Assembly (NCBI GenBank): GCA_964019165.1
Contig: OZ025278.1
Coordinates: 4,474,517-4,538,516 of the forward strand
Reading direction: 5' to 3'
DNA length: 64,000 bases
From: Mastigias papua
Lineage: Eukaryota > Cnidaria > Scyphozoa > Rhizostomeae > Mastigiidae
Shown here: positions 10,578 through 22,279 of the stretch, one piece after another
How the letters are laid out: each line of letters begins with the position of its first letter
Numbering within the stretch: the stretch's first letter is position 1
Made by a program: the position numbers and the translations under genes
Notes under the pieces: generated by a model
Databases searched by the model: none
The model's input: the letters and a program-made list of their open reading frames with translations, nothing else
What the model was told of the DNA's origin: nothing

Positions 10578-10886
10578 TTTTTTATATCAAATATAAAATC
10601 TTACAATAACAAAGTACTTTGACACTACCAATTACCAGAATACAATACAAAGGCGTAACCCAGGGGGAGCAAAATACCAAGACTACCCCCTGGGATTGAA
10701 CATATACCTAACTACAATTAATTCTACAAAGCTACATACGAATACTCGATCGCATTTCACATTTGATGCCAATAGTTAGATATTAAACTAATTTTGTTTA
10801 GAAATCCTGGTTGTAAAGTATATCAGGTATTACGGCGGAATCAAATTTTCCTGCCTTTGTAACTTGTTAAATTGTAACTTGATAAC
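10578..10886 (-). mobile_element. short insertion in polymerase gene, possible SINE or LINE 3' end
   Basis: The polymerase frame breaks after the SSLDK codons and resumes after GGACAAAGTAT. The two flanks are similar (GGATAAGGTAT at 10567-10577 and GGACAAAGTAT at 10887-10897), as for a decayed 11-bp target duplication. Inside is a short inverted pair (CCCAGGGGG and CCCCCTGGG). Read on the minus strand, the end is A- and T-rich. I do not recognise the family. Confidence 0.45.
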
Positions 10887-12586
10887 GGACAAAGTATCAA
10901 GTAACTTAGACAAGAGCCACTTCATTGACACTTCAAGATATTATAATAGTAAACAACTAGACTTGCTTTCGAGAAAAGATGTGTATAACTATGAATACAT
11001 AGATTCTCTCAAAAAGCTAGATGAGACTTTTTTACCACTTAAAGAAGCATTTTACTCTAAGCTCAGTGGTGATAATATTAGCGATGGAGACTAAAAACAT
11101 GCTCAAAGGTCATGGAAAGAGTTTGACATGAAGACACTTCGCAACTAACATGATTCGTACAACCAATCGGACTTATTGCTTTTGGCAGATGCCTTTTAGA
11201 ACTTTAGAGATAAGTGTAGTAAAAACTATAGATTAGATCCAGCATGGCATTATACCGCTCCAGGGTTGGCTTGGGATGCTACTTTACAAATTACTAAAAT
11301 TAATTTAGAGCTGTTACACAACCCAGACATGTTACTCATGAATGATAAAGGTATTCGAGGTTGAATCTCCATGATTATCAATAGGCATGGTAAAGCGAAT
11401 AATAAATACATGGGTGGAAAATTTAATGTAAATGAATCATCAAAATATATTACATATCCAGACGCAAACAATCTTTATGGATGGGCGATGCCCAAACCAC
11501 TTCCTACACATGTTTTCAAATGGATGACTGAAAGTGAACTAAAGTCGTGGAGAACAGTTAGCTGTATACTAGAGGTCGACCTGGAGTACCCGAAAGAATT
11601 ACATAATCTACATAATGACTATTCCCTAGCAACCTGAAAACATAAAGGTGAATAAATTTAATAAACAAATTCCTAACTTCAATGATAAAGAAAAGTATTT
11701 TGCGCACTACGAAAACCTCAAACTATACGAAAGCCTAGAAATGAAAATTACAAAAATTCATAGACGGATCAAGTTTGAGGAAAGTGCATGACTCAAACGA
11801 TACATTGATCTAAACACAGACCTCAGAGCCAAAGCCAACAATGAGTTTGAAAAAGATTTCTTCAAGCTCATGAATAAATTATTATTCGGTAAAACTATGA
11901 AAAATAGTAGGAACAGAGCTGGCATTAGATTGGTTAACAATGAAGCAAAAGCAAAGAAACTTGCAAAAATGCCAAACTACAAACACTTCAACATCTTTAA
12001 TGAGAATTAGTAGCCATACATGTGAAAAATACCAAATTAGTTGTCAACAAACCCGTCTACCTAGGAATGTGCATCTTCGATTTGAACAAGACGTTGATGT
12101 ACGACTTCCATTACAAATACAGGAAAAAGAAATATGTTACCACAGCAAAGTTGCTATTTACGGACACCTACTCTGTAGCATATGAGGTGCAAACTGATGA
12201 TTTATACTAAGACATTTCTGGTGACGTTGAGAATATGCTTGATACAAGCAACTTTTCAAAAGATCTTCCTTCAGGCATCGAAGCCGGATACAACAAGAAA
12301 GTCCCGGGAATGTTTACGGATGAAGCTGGTGGGGAAATCATAGAAGAGTTTCTTGGACAATGCTCCAAGTTATATTCATACTAGATGTTAGAAAGAAAAA
12401 GAAGACAAGAAATGTAAAGGTGTCAAGAGCTCAGTCGCTAAGAAAAGCATTCAGTTCGAAGATTACAAAACATGCTTATTCACAGGTAAGGAGCAGTTTA
12501 GAAAGATGAATGCGATCATATCACAAAGACGCTAAATCTTTACGGACAAAGTCAACAAGGTCACGCTGAGCGCTAATGATGATAAT

Positions 12587-12860
12587 AGAATTATTTTGAA
12601 AGATGGCATTTACACATTTGCACATGGACATTATTAAGAACACTGTGCAAGGTATTAAAAGACACATACATGGGGAAGGGGTTTCCCAAAGGGGGATTTC
12701 TTAGGGAGTTTCTTAATACCTGAGCAATTATGCAAATTAAACGACGCGTTTACACTCACACTGCGCGCTTACAATCCTCTGCACAGTATTCTGCGTTACA
12801 TTCGCAGATGATTTTGCGACGTGATGAGATTTTACGCCAGAATCGTCTTCTACATCTACT
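12587..12860. repeat. right terminal inverted repeat
   Basis: Imperfect reverse complement of 6851-7090, with a roughly 30-bp local expansion around 12670-12715. It includes the last codons of the polymerase gene. Confidence 0.85.
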
Positions 12861-12866
12861 AACGGC

Positions 12867-15800
12867 TACGGTTCATGACAGTCTTGATTTTGAAGAGAGA
12901 AAAATAAGTAAGAAGTTGCCGACAACACCCATCTCCAAAAGTGTGAAAATTCACTATTTCCTATTGAGTCATAAAGTGAAATTGAAATTACAGCCATTAA
13001 TGCAGCAGTTATGTCGCAAGATAATCTATACTCACAGTGAGGATGGAGGGTAGGCTTTATCAGCTAGACGAAAAGCTCTTTGCAGCCATGAACAAAGGTG
13101 TTCTTGTAAAATGAGATTTACAACATGAGCTCAGTGGCAAACGGAAGAAATTCTATTCTAAGAAGTCTAGGGAGCGGACTTGAGTATTCAGTTGAAAGCA
13201 CTTTACCGACAGGCTCAAAATGTATTGCCAAAAATTAATAATCGTCGTAGGTTATTTCAATCTTTTTGCTTCATGAACAGTACTGGATTGAACATTATAA
13301 ACATATGGAAAAGTAAATCAGCATGTCGTATCATTTCCACCGACAATGTCTTAGGTTAGGTGGCCTACAATTATCACTGTTAGGTGCTTAATAAACGAGG
13401 GAAGGGAGCGGTGATCAAATTTTCAGTTTTTTTCGGATATCACCGGTGTATTTTAGGATCCACGTCTATTAACGTTCGAGAACCAAAAATGGTTTGAAAG
13501 TTTGTTCTAAAGTAAAGGCATTGCTTCATTCAATAGAGGAACATGTCTTCTTTCGTTAATCAGAAACGTAACAATCAGTATAAATGTCATTATATCTAAG
13601 AAATATTTGCGATCATCACCGTCTGCACAGATTCCTCCGTTTACTAGATCTTAGAAATATTTCGGATCCTCTGTTATTTATGACCCTCCAACTATAAGGA
13701 ATCTACAAGTATTCATCATGAGTACGATTATCCATACCTAACATGGTACAAATACCTTTTGGTGAGCACAGTGCAACAAAGCTTCTTAATGGCCTTTTTA
13801 CACAAAAGACCATTACTTACATATTGGTGGAGTAAATCTTACCTATATCCTTCATATCTGATACATGACCATATGGGGAACATATAGCTTTGCTGGATGG
13901 TGAGTAGTAGCTTTCAGTATTGGACTGGAGAGTGAAAGGGAAAGGAAGCAAAGTGACTCATGTGAAAGTAAACTTGGATGGGATCGGTATCAGGAAATAC
14001 TCATTTAATTGCTTCTGTGCTGCTGAATTTTCATCTATCAATTATCTACTGTTCATTGGTCTATTGTTTCAATCATTTACTGTATCTGTCTGTCTATCTG
14101 CCGTGCAGTTGGGATTAGTGAGAGGGCAAGAGCTCTTCGCTAAATGTGTTTTCATTTTGTGGGGATCACCTAATTCACCACAACCAACAACCTGAAATTT
14201 GAAGGTAGTTTTAGAAAACGTAGCCAATAAAATGTACTGCTTTCTCTTATTTGCAATAATTATTTAATTATTGAATTCAATAGCTATACTTTTAGTTGAT
14301 TCTAGGTCATTAGAAATGCAGTGCTTACTGAAGGCTTCCTTTGGTTTTTAGCAGGTCTTTCAGAATATCAATCCTAGCAAACGAGGAATTAAGGTAGCAT
14401 TTCGCTTTAAATGCATATTGACACTTCAACCTTTTGTTAGTGACATTTCCTGTCGACCACCAACGGTTTCCACCTTTCAGTTATTATTCTAAAATCCAGC
14501 GGCTTTCTTCAATCCATATGCTACTCTAGTGTATATTTTGCATATCTTTAGAGTAAGTATACGTTCATCCGTCTTAACAGTCGTAGTCTCAATCATAATT
14601 GTTCAACTGATAGGATAAATCGATAGCGCAGGTGCAATTGTAAGAGCAGGTGCAAGATCAGTACGAATTCAGGTGGTCCATGCCTCACTACCTTTAATTC
14701 TGCCTTTAGCAACTTAAGCAAATATCTAAGAGGGATTCCAAACGTTTCTTGTGAACTTGTTAGTGGTTCATGACAGTTCAAGAAAACATTAACCCAATGA
14801 GTACTCTATAGATAATCCAGAAATACACAACGGTGCCAAGTATCTCTAAAACTATTCAAGGGTTGCTCTTTTTTGCATCAAATTCATCATTTCTCCTATA
14901 ATGTTTTATCCGAGTTATAACGCAAACGTTCTAGGCGCAAAAGTTCTAGCGCTTGGTTGGTGCATAAAAAGTGGGTATTAAGAGGGAGGGCCCGCAGGTG
15001 TTGAGAATACACCAATAATAATATTGCAAATGTGTAGCTTATTGCCTTAATATTTATATCAGTTACAGAATCTTACAAGAACTTGCAAAACAAAACTTGA
15101 ATAATACTAGTGAAATAGAAATTAGCCAAAGAGAGCTTACACGGTAACCAAATTAAGAATAATCTACAACCAGTCATTCAATTACTATAATTTAAAAGCC
15201 TGTTCAATTTTTTGCTGATCATCAGTGATTAAATTTCTACACCACTTAAGCCAGAACATTTTAAATAACTAGAAGTAGAGTCTTCAACAACTTGGGAATA
15301 TAGATTGACTTTTCCCTTCATTAGGCTTTATAATCATCATATTACAATTGGCTCTCTGTATACTGCGTGGATGGTTACCACACATGTTTAGAACAATTCT
15401 CTACCTAACTTCAATTGTGAATCGACTACGATGATAGTCGATCAGAGTGAAGTATTAGGAAAAATAAAATCCAGTTATATACTTACCTACTTACACAGTT
15501 AGGTCTGATTAATATGTAGTGCTTTATTCGTGTCGAATCAATTATTTTCACCTGAAAGTTCTAAGTCTCGATATGGCTCGACTTAAGCACTGCGTATAAA
15601 TCAAATCAAAGCATGAATTGAGTTTTAGCTTCTGTCAAATGGCTAGCAAGAGTGAAGCTCGACTAAGTTGGCTGTGCTACAAGGCCAAAACAAGTCTTCA
15701 GTTTAAACTTCATGTTTGAGTCGAGTCGAATCAATTGCGATCCATTGCAATCTGCAAATTATATCGGCTGCCGCAAGCTCACAATAGTACTTTTTGGTGA

Positions 15801-16554
15801 GAATGATTCATCTGGTTTAACTTCAATTCTATCGATCTGAAACTGACCTTGCACCAGAATATAGATACGGCTCTGTAAACGATAAAGATATGAAGAGCCC
15901 TCTTTACTACAAAATTAAGGTGACTATGAAGAAGCAAATAGTGACAGTAAGGAACATGCAACGGAGGATTTTTGCATTAGGGAGAACGATAGACCAGAGG
16001 GAATCTCCATTGTTTATCGATACTACAAATAAACTGATTGATCCATTAGATCAGTAATTGCCAAAAAAAATTCGGCATAAGCTATTACATACCGCTAAGA
16101 CATGACGCTCTGGCAAATATTTTACTTACGGCCATTATCAAAATGAAGCATCCAAATCATGGATACCATAAATTGAGGGACCTTGAATACGAAAAAATTA
16201 GCAGATAGCGAATTCTCGTGGAACCAATCAGAAGAAGCTACTTCGAAGGTTCCTTGCTATAAACTAGACTTAATTACATGATAGAAGTCAAATAACTTCT
16301 GCACTATTATCGAGATGAGTTTTCTACCTGATAGTAATATCAGCAATGTCACTTAAGCATAGTTGAGCCGTTACGCGGCGTTTGCGAAAGACATGCAAAT
16401 CATCAATTGAGATTAACGTTTCGAGCTTTTGCTAGTAATACACAAGAAAGAGACAGTGAAACGCTAGCTATAAATTGTCCATAGCTAATATACATACGTG
16501 CAATAAATAAAGAGTAATATAGCAAGGAATAATATAGTAATTAAGAACAATAAA
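12867..16554. other. long noncoding stretch
   Basis: About 3.7 kb of AT-rich sequence. Short open frames (for example at 12730-13053, which mostly overlaps the right TIR, and 13920-14195) have no family motif and are probably chance. A short GAGCAGGTGCAA-type repeat at about 14620-14665 resembles the minisatellite at 43400-43532. I see no RNA gene. Confidence 0.6.
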
Positions 16555-16800
16555 AGTCTTTTCTACGTTAGAGAACCAACCTATTAAAAAATTTTCTACA
16601 TAACCGACAGTCGCATTCATGTTTCCAGTCCTTAATTTGCCGTTCAAATGGTGCAAGGATTTTGATGCTTTTAAATTCATCGGGTAGATTATCAAAAGAC
16701 AAGGCCTCATTTCGATGACTAGAAGAAGTTCGCGGTTTGGGGATTAGCATTAGCAATCTGTTCCTAAGATTGTGGGTTGTCCTGTTGTTCAAATATTTCC
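16555..16800 (-). pseudogene. LINE RT C-terminal fragment
   Basis: The minus strand reads a short thumb-like segment (LRNRLLMLIP, a gap, FDNLPDEFKSI) and ends KHECDCRLCRKFF. The pattern of an LPxEFK block followed by a C-x-C-x2-C motif is the same C-terminal ending seen in the LINE fragment at 42395-43190, so both belong to one non-LTR family. Only the last 80 residues or so survive. Confidence 0.6.
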
Positions 16801-18809
16801 TTCATAAAACTTGAGTTGAGATTTTGTATGGCTTTCAGGTTTCAACCAATAGCAACTATAGGTTCCTTTGTGTATAGACAGGGGTAGCTTATGGGAATGC
16901 AGCTAAAAGTATTCACGGATACATACTTAACGACTGTCTTATTCTTATATTTCCCTGCTCATTCGTTTACAAATTTGCATAATAGAAATAGGAGGACTAG
17001 GTATGGTATGTCACGTGGCACATATCGAACATGGGGATTCTAAACTGTGCCAGTTCGGCTACTGATTTACAGTTAGCTTATTTACAAACGCTTCAGGCGC
17101 ATCTAGGCAAAATTGCTACAAGAACATTTAGTGATTTTACTAGGTATCTGTAAATTTGGAGAGGACTAGCAACTTTCAGCAACCGACTGCAAGTATGACA
17201 AAAAATTTCTCGGAAGCCGCTAATGACACTCCCAAGATCTCACTTGTTCAGAGACTTTAGGAAACCTTATAGCAATAATTCTAGAAAACAGAGCTAGCTC
17301 TTTAGCTTTGTAGCAACAAAAAAGGGATACAAATATTTATCAGATAAATAGGTCTAATCCTCTAGTCATATTATAAGTGCAGTTAAGGAGAATGAGTTAA
17401 CAAGTATTCCACAAGCGACTCGATGTAAACTAACAGAAGGCGTCTTGGAGTGTGCACAAAGTCTTACAGTTGAACAGTTGCAGAGCTAATGTATTGAAAG
17501 AAAGGAGTCCATCATCCCCATCCTTACGCTAGCAGATCCTGGTGTATGAATAATAAATATGACCCATGCTTTCCTCAACAGAACTTTGATCAAGATTGTT
17601 ATAAGATGAATGGTAGGGTATCACAGGTAACTTTGATAGGTATTCTAGTCAAATCTTGAAGCAAGATCGTAAAATTCATGGCCTAATGAGCATACATCAA
17701 AATATTGAACTTATCAGAAATGTATTGGTACATACAGGCACATTTTGCCATCCCTCTGGAAAAAAGATATCAAGGGAATAAACAACTCCAGTTACCAAAT
17801 ACCGATTACCTCTATTTCTTCTCCCACTGTATTTCAGTTAAATCTAAGCATATATGAGCATTCATAGATAGCGAGGCTTCTAATGACATTGCACTGCTCA
17901 TGAAAGATGTGCCCACTTTCTTTGTTATTATGGCATGTTGCCTATAAATATGTCCCAAAAATAGCTTTATCTGAATCACATTGAAATACGACAGTTCTCA
18001 AATGCATAGCATATTTCTCTAAAATAAAAAATTTTTCAGAAATATAGCATATTTTTCAAAACATAATATACTATGTGTGATAAAAATAAAACAATACTTT
18101 TCATCGATATACTATACTTCTAAAACATATAGTATATTTTTCAAAAATGACAAAGAAATTGGGGTGGAACAACAATCCTACAGCAGTGCAGCTGAGGTAA
18201 AAAGTATGTTTTTCTCTGTGAAACTAAGTAGACTCTCATTCAATTGCCACTTATTCCATTGTCTTTGATTAGGATAAAACAGAGATGGATACAACTGATA
18301 TGGATACAGCCGATAAGGCCCGATGTTTTGCATAGTACGACAGGGTACAACGCTATATCATACATTGAGTACGTATATTACATACATTTCCATTTCTCCT
18401 CTACATAGCATTTGGCCTATCCTAGCAAAGATGTTGCTTCGCATAATTATACTTTTCTTCGCTTGTTGAACTAGCTGTAACTCAAGCCAATTTGGCTTAC
18501 ATTGTGGATACATAATCTTTAGTTAGGCTATTGCTGTTCAGATCTAACGCGCCATAAATTACTAGGATGCAAACCTTGAAGCCTGCAGAGCAAACTTATT
18601 AAAAGGTGATGGAATTATATCAAAAAAGTGAACTTTCGTACTTCTATGCCACTTACCAATGATCATACATCTTCACTATACCAAAGATTGCATTTTCAAC
18701 TCTGCATATAATTAATACTACCCAAAACAGATTGAAATTCCATTTAACATCGTAGTGCATAACAATCTTTTGTCAACATGTTGCTACCATACTTGCTGTT
18801 TATGTGCAT
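16801..18809. other. noncoding stretch
   Basis: About 2 kb of AT-rich sequence with only short chance frames. Nothing recognisable. Confidence 0.55.
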
Positions 18810-18811
18810 TA

Positions 18812-19594
18812 GGGTAATTTGGGGCAAAAAGCGACATTTCTTGATTCATAATGAATTTTCGGTTTGTCCGGTGGAGAAACAAATCAGCTCAGTCTATGAT
18901 ATAAAAATTGAACTCCCTTTTCAGTTTTTCAACCGTTGTTTCAGCGGTAACGAAAAGCTGAGGTGAGAAAAACGATATTTTTGCGAAGTCATCGATGACT
19001 AAACAGCAATGCTGCCAAGGCTAAGGAGAATATTTTGAAAACTTTCTCAAATTTCTATGCAAATTATTCAAGGTGAGTGAGATACAGTCCCCTATATTAC
19101 TTAGTTAAGCACAACTTAAAATTACTCATTAAGCATCTAATTTGCATAACCACGCGCCCTGTTGATCTTTCGCCTTTACGTAATTTTTAGAAGAATTTCA
19201 TAAATTTTATTGATTTAATTCAAATGTAAGTGTGCTTATTTCAGTCATTTTAATTAGTAAAAAATTGCTAAAAACTGTCGAGTGAAATGTCTCTTGCTTC
19301 CGCCTCTCTTCATTTAAAAACGTAATCAGTAGATGTATGTCTTTAAGAGTTATAACCATAGAAGATGAAGTGTCTCATTTTGCCCCCACATGTGGGCCAA
19401 AATGAGACGATATGCCTGTTGTAGAGAAAGCTTGAAATTTTCAAATTATGAAAAGCTAGGGAAAATTGCTTTTGCTCTTGAATAGTTCATATGTTAAAGT
19501 AAGTATATGAATGCTGTCCTCTTTTATTCACCTATTTCTGGCTGAGCAAGAGTAGAATATTTGCCTGGGCGTCTCATTTTGCCCCGAATTACCC
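18812..19594. mobile_element. MITE with TA target duplication (pogo/mariner-like)
   Basis: The ends are inverted: GGGTAATTTGGGGCAAAA at 18812 and TTTTGCCCCGAATTACCC ending at 19594. Each is bordered by TA, the target duplication of the Tc1/mariner and pogo groups. The 783-bp interior has no transposase. A 37-bp near-perfect hairpin at 19372-19408 reuses the same terminal motif (GTCTCATTTTG...), as if a second terminus had been captured. Confidence 0.75.
19372..19408. repeat. short palindrome inside the MITE
   Basis: GTCTCATTTTG and its reverse complement flank a CCCACATGTGGG-like centre. The arms repeat the sub-terminal sequence of the enclosing element. Confidence 0.85.
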
Positions 19595-19596
19595 TA

Positions 19597-20117
19597 CACA
19601 CCGAACAAAAAAGCGCAAAAAAAGACTGCGCATTATAGTCATCCCTTCTCTGAGTTGCATTTTCGCCCGGTTACGAATTTTTTTGCTTATTGACCTTATA
19701 AGCCTGAATGTTGTTAAAGAAGCATCGTCTATCGTTAATATTAGCAGTAAGAAGCGACTTTTCCCCCTGAATTGTGTTGAGAAGATCCACTTTCACTCGG
19801 CTTGACCTAAACTTAAAAGTCCTTTTCTGGGGTCTTCTTCTGTCTTCTGCTTTGCAACGCTTACTATCTTCACCAGCTCCTTAGCCAGAAAAGGTATCAG
19901 GGCTACTTGCTGCTAAATCTTTGTGGCATTTAACATCACATTTATTCTATCGACTGGAAATTAAATCGTTCCTTCAACATTCAAAACATATAGTCTTAGA
20001 GTATAGATGGGAATGTCAGAATCGCCCGTTATTCAAAGGATAATGTCCAAAACACTGGTAATGAGAGATTTGGGGAAGCAAGTGTTTAGCTAGATTTAGC
20101 ATTGGAGAACACACATT
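19597..20117. other. noncoding stretch upstream of the GPCR1 tail repeat
   Basis: No open frame or repeat recognised between the MITE and the tandem duplication. Confidence 0.55.
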
Positions 20118-20449
20118 CAATCTTCAGTTACAACGTATCAAATAACGAATGAACAACTAAATGAGTATACAGTAGATATTAGGTTTGTAGATACTGCAAA
20201 ATGAATTTATCTTATAATATTAAACTGAATTCGAATCCGGTTGTAGGTTCAACAACTTCGTCATCTTATCTTAAACAAATATGCAATCTTCATTTACAAC
20301 GTATCAAATAACGAATGAACAACTAAATGAGTTTACAGTAGATATTAGGTTTGTAGATACTGCAAAATGAATTTGTCTTATAATATCAAACTGAATTCGA
20401 ATCCGACTGTAGGTTCAGCAGCTTCTTCATCTCATCTTTAATCTTTTGA
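20118..20449. repeat. 166-bp tandem duplication of the GPCR1 3' end
   Basis: The segments 20118-20283 and 20284-20449 are direct repeats differing at about ten positions. The right copy holds the last codons, stop and 3' flank of GPCR1; the left copy is a silent duplicate lying downstream of the gene. Confidence 0.9.
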
Positions 20450-21543
20450 ACCCTTATGCAGTATATAACTGGATTGATCGAGCTATTTAGAAGAATTAGG
20501 AAATGTGTCCAATCGAAGATTACGTTTTGTGTTCGCTGGCTGATGGCTTGATTTTGAGCAACAGCTTTGACTACAGTAACTGGTAGATAGCAGAGAAGAA
20601 AGACAGAAAGAATCACCACAACCGTGTATGATCTAGACATTTGCTTTGATGAACTGGCAGCAATCTCAGTGCTTGCTTGGATAGGTGAAATTGGTCTTAT
20701 GTCCTTTGCATCACCACCGAAAATAGCCAAATTGATATACTGTAAGCCATCAGCCACTGTCACAACACCGTTGAAAAATTCTTTACCATCTGTAGCATTT
20801 GCTGGCAAACTATTATGTCTGATAGCTAGTGGTAGTATTACTTTCCTCTTCTTTCTCACTTCTTTATAGATCATGACATAACAAAAACAGATTGCAAGTA
20901 CACAACAGTAGAAGCAACTTGTCATCAAGACACTAAGAAAGCTCTTCGGAACAATGTTGAAACATGTTATCAATACAGAGGTTAGGAGAATGATCCAACC
21001 ACAGATAATTAGAGAAGCATATTTTTTATAAATAACATGCTCTTGGTAGCGAAGTGGAAACCAAGTGGCAAAGCATCTGTCTATTGAAAACATAGTAGCA
21101 CAGAGCATCGATGCCCCTACACAGAACATGCCCAAATAGGAATTAATAAGCTTTACTTCGCAGCTCTCCAGACTGTAGATATCAAGAATATGATAAACAA
21201 CAGTTAAAGGCTGGACAGTCAATCCGACAAGAAAATCGCTCAAAGCCATACTCTTTAAGACAAGGTTTGCAGCTGTATCAAACTCTTCTTTCCTGCTTAA
21301 AACAATCAGTACCAAAAGGTTAAGAACAGTAGCAAATATTGAAAAACAGGAATTCAAACCAACAATCAAAATATCTGAAGCAAGAGGAGACGTAGCAGTT
21401 TTTTCAAATGAGCGTTGCAGAGTAACACACAAGTGATTGATATCTGCCGTAGAGGTATTATTCCATGAACTATTAGAAGCCCACAAACCTGATTCATTAG
21501 CTGTGGAGTTATTCATCTTCAGATATGATAGCTGCTCGCTCAA
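20386..21543 (-). CDS. GPCR1, rhodopsin-class (class A) orphan receptor
   Basis: An intronless 385-residue frame. The paralog at 53.1 kb begins where this protein has residue 10 (M at 21516), so 376 residues is also possible. The N-terminus (about 50 residues) has several N-x-S/T glycosylation sites. Seven hydrophobic segments lie near residues 57-82, 92-113, 131-156, 174-195, 204-227, 306-330 and 345-365. Seen: the TM2 aspartate in LSDFLVG, DRC (155-157) in place of DRY, CYLP in TM6 in place of CWxP, and NPVIY (357-361) in TM7. Expected role: plasma-membrane receptor signalling through G proteins. The ligand is unknown; the layout is like aminergic or adenosine-type receptors. No frame damage. 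Confidence 0.93.
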   Translation of the reverse strand: MSEQLSYLKMNNSTANESGLWASNSSWNNTSTADINHLCVTLQRSFEKTATSPLASDILIVGLNSCFSIFATVLNLLVLIVLSRKEEFDTAANLVLKSMALSDFLVGLTVQPLTVVYHILDIYSLESCEVKLINSYLGMFCVGASMLCATMFSIDRCFATWFPLRYQEHVIYKKYASLIICGWIILLTSVLITCFNIVPKSFLSVLMTSCFYCCVLAICFCYVMIYKEVRKKRKVILPLAIRHNSLPANATDGKEFFNGVVTVADGLQYINLAIFGGDAKDIRPISPIQASTEIAASSSKQMSRSYTVVVILSVFLLCYLPVTVVKAVAQNQAISQRTQNVIFDWTHFLILLNSSINPVIYCIRVQKIKDEMKKLLNLQSDSNSV

Positions 21544-21610
21544 AGAGATTCTGCTGCTTCTGTGTTCAGTAGTGAAGTGATAAATGAATCGAGTTTCATT
21601 CGCTGGTTTC

Positions 21611-21617
21611 TTTTATA
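21611..21617 (-). promoter_or_regulatory. TATA box of GPCR1 (predicted)
   Basis: On the minus strand this reads GTATAAAAG, about 95 bp upstream of the conserved start codon. A TATAAAA also precedes GPCR2 at a comparable distance, and the intervening 5' sequence is similar in the two genes. Confidence 0.55.
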
Positions 21618-22236
21618 CTTTGCAATGGATAATGTTTTGCTGACTCACTGCGGAGGCTGACAAATGTGCATGAAAGAAAAAGCGATTATATAGTGAATTA
21701 TGCTACACGCTACAGCGCAATCTCCATCTACGAAAGATAACCCAGTGGAGTATACCATATGGTTTCGAGAGTACATGAAAGAGTTTCTTCAAGTGATTTT
21801 CTTGAGATTTCCTTCAAATTATTAATGAGGAATGGAGGTTAGTAGAAAGTTCCTAGCGGAGAGGCTGAGTTTTGTGGATGAAGTGGCATTCAGATATTAG
21901 TAGCATAGATGAGGCAAAAAAATATACAATCACTGCCAAAAGTGCTTAGAACAACCACTGAATAATGCAGTTTATTTCACAATAGTAAATAGAAAGCATC
22001 ACCTAGGTTACAGACAAAATTTGGGAGTTAGATTGGTGATTGATAAAGATATTTGTAGTTCAACTGTTTTAATATCTTATCTTCTTACTCATTTTACATA
22101 TGTATTCTAGCTTTTCATTCTGTATAAATAAATTGTTATAATAGTATTAAGTATAGTTCTTATAAGTAGTAGGCTTTAATTAGCTTATACTTTAGCTATC
22201 CACTTACTTATGTACTCCTGCCTACTGTAAATAATT
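21618..22236. other. noncoding stretch
   Basis: No gene or repeat recognised between the GPCR1 promoter and the ATT repeat. Confidence 0.55.
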
Positions 22237-22238
22237 GA

Positions 22239-22276
<38 letters not shown>
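22237..22276. repeat. (ATT)n microsatellite
   Basis: About 13 ATT units, bordering the start of the plus-strand LINE fragment. Confidence 0.95.
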
Positions 22277-22279
22277 CGA

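Larger units (their letters stand above)
9020..12637 (+). pseudogene. protein-primed type B DNA polymerase
   Basis: The frame is broken by many stops and shifts and by two insertions, but the domain order is complete. There is an N-terminal block with a C-x2-C/H zinc-finger-like segment (YFCLRCLSPF...HIEHC). The exonuclease motif YADFE is near 9600 and NLSGYDSHLF near 10040. Polymerase motif A (DANNLYGWAM) is near 11465, motif B (KLMNKLLFGKTMKN) near 11870-11900, and motif C near 12160. The characteristic C-terminal ILKDGI...HGHY block lies at 12600-12637, inside the right TIR. Family role: protein-primed replication of the linear element. Motif C reads FTDTYS, so the second catalytic aspartate is replaced by tyrosine. 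Confidence 0.88.
6851..12860 (+). mobile_element. compact Polinton/Maverick-like element (6,010 bp)
   Basis: Both termini start AGTAGATG on their own strands. The flanks carry the identical hexamer AACGGC (6845-6850 and 12861-12866). A 6-bp duplication and 5'-AG termini are hallmarks of Polintons. Inside are a protein-primed type B DNA polymerase, a capsid-like frame, a PLA2-like frame on the opposite strand and two small frames. I see no retroviral-type integrase, A32-like ATPase or cysteine protease, and the size is about a third of the usual 15-20 kb. All genes are broken. Two later insertions (10128-10450 and 10578-10886) add about 630 bp, so the original was near 5.4 kb. Confidence 0.85.

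Noticed and set aside
12730..13053. 107-codon frame MQIKRRVYTH...
   Set aside because: Its first part lies in the right TIR of the Polinton-like element and the rest has no family motif; probably fortuitous.
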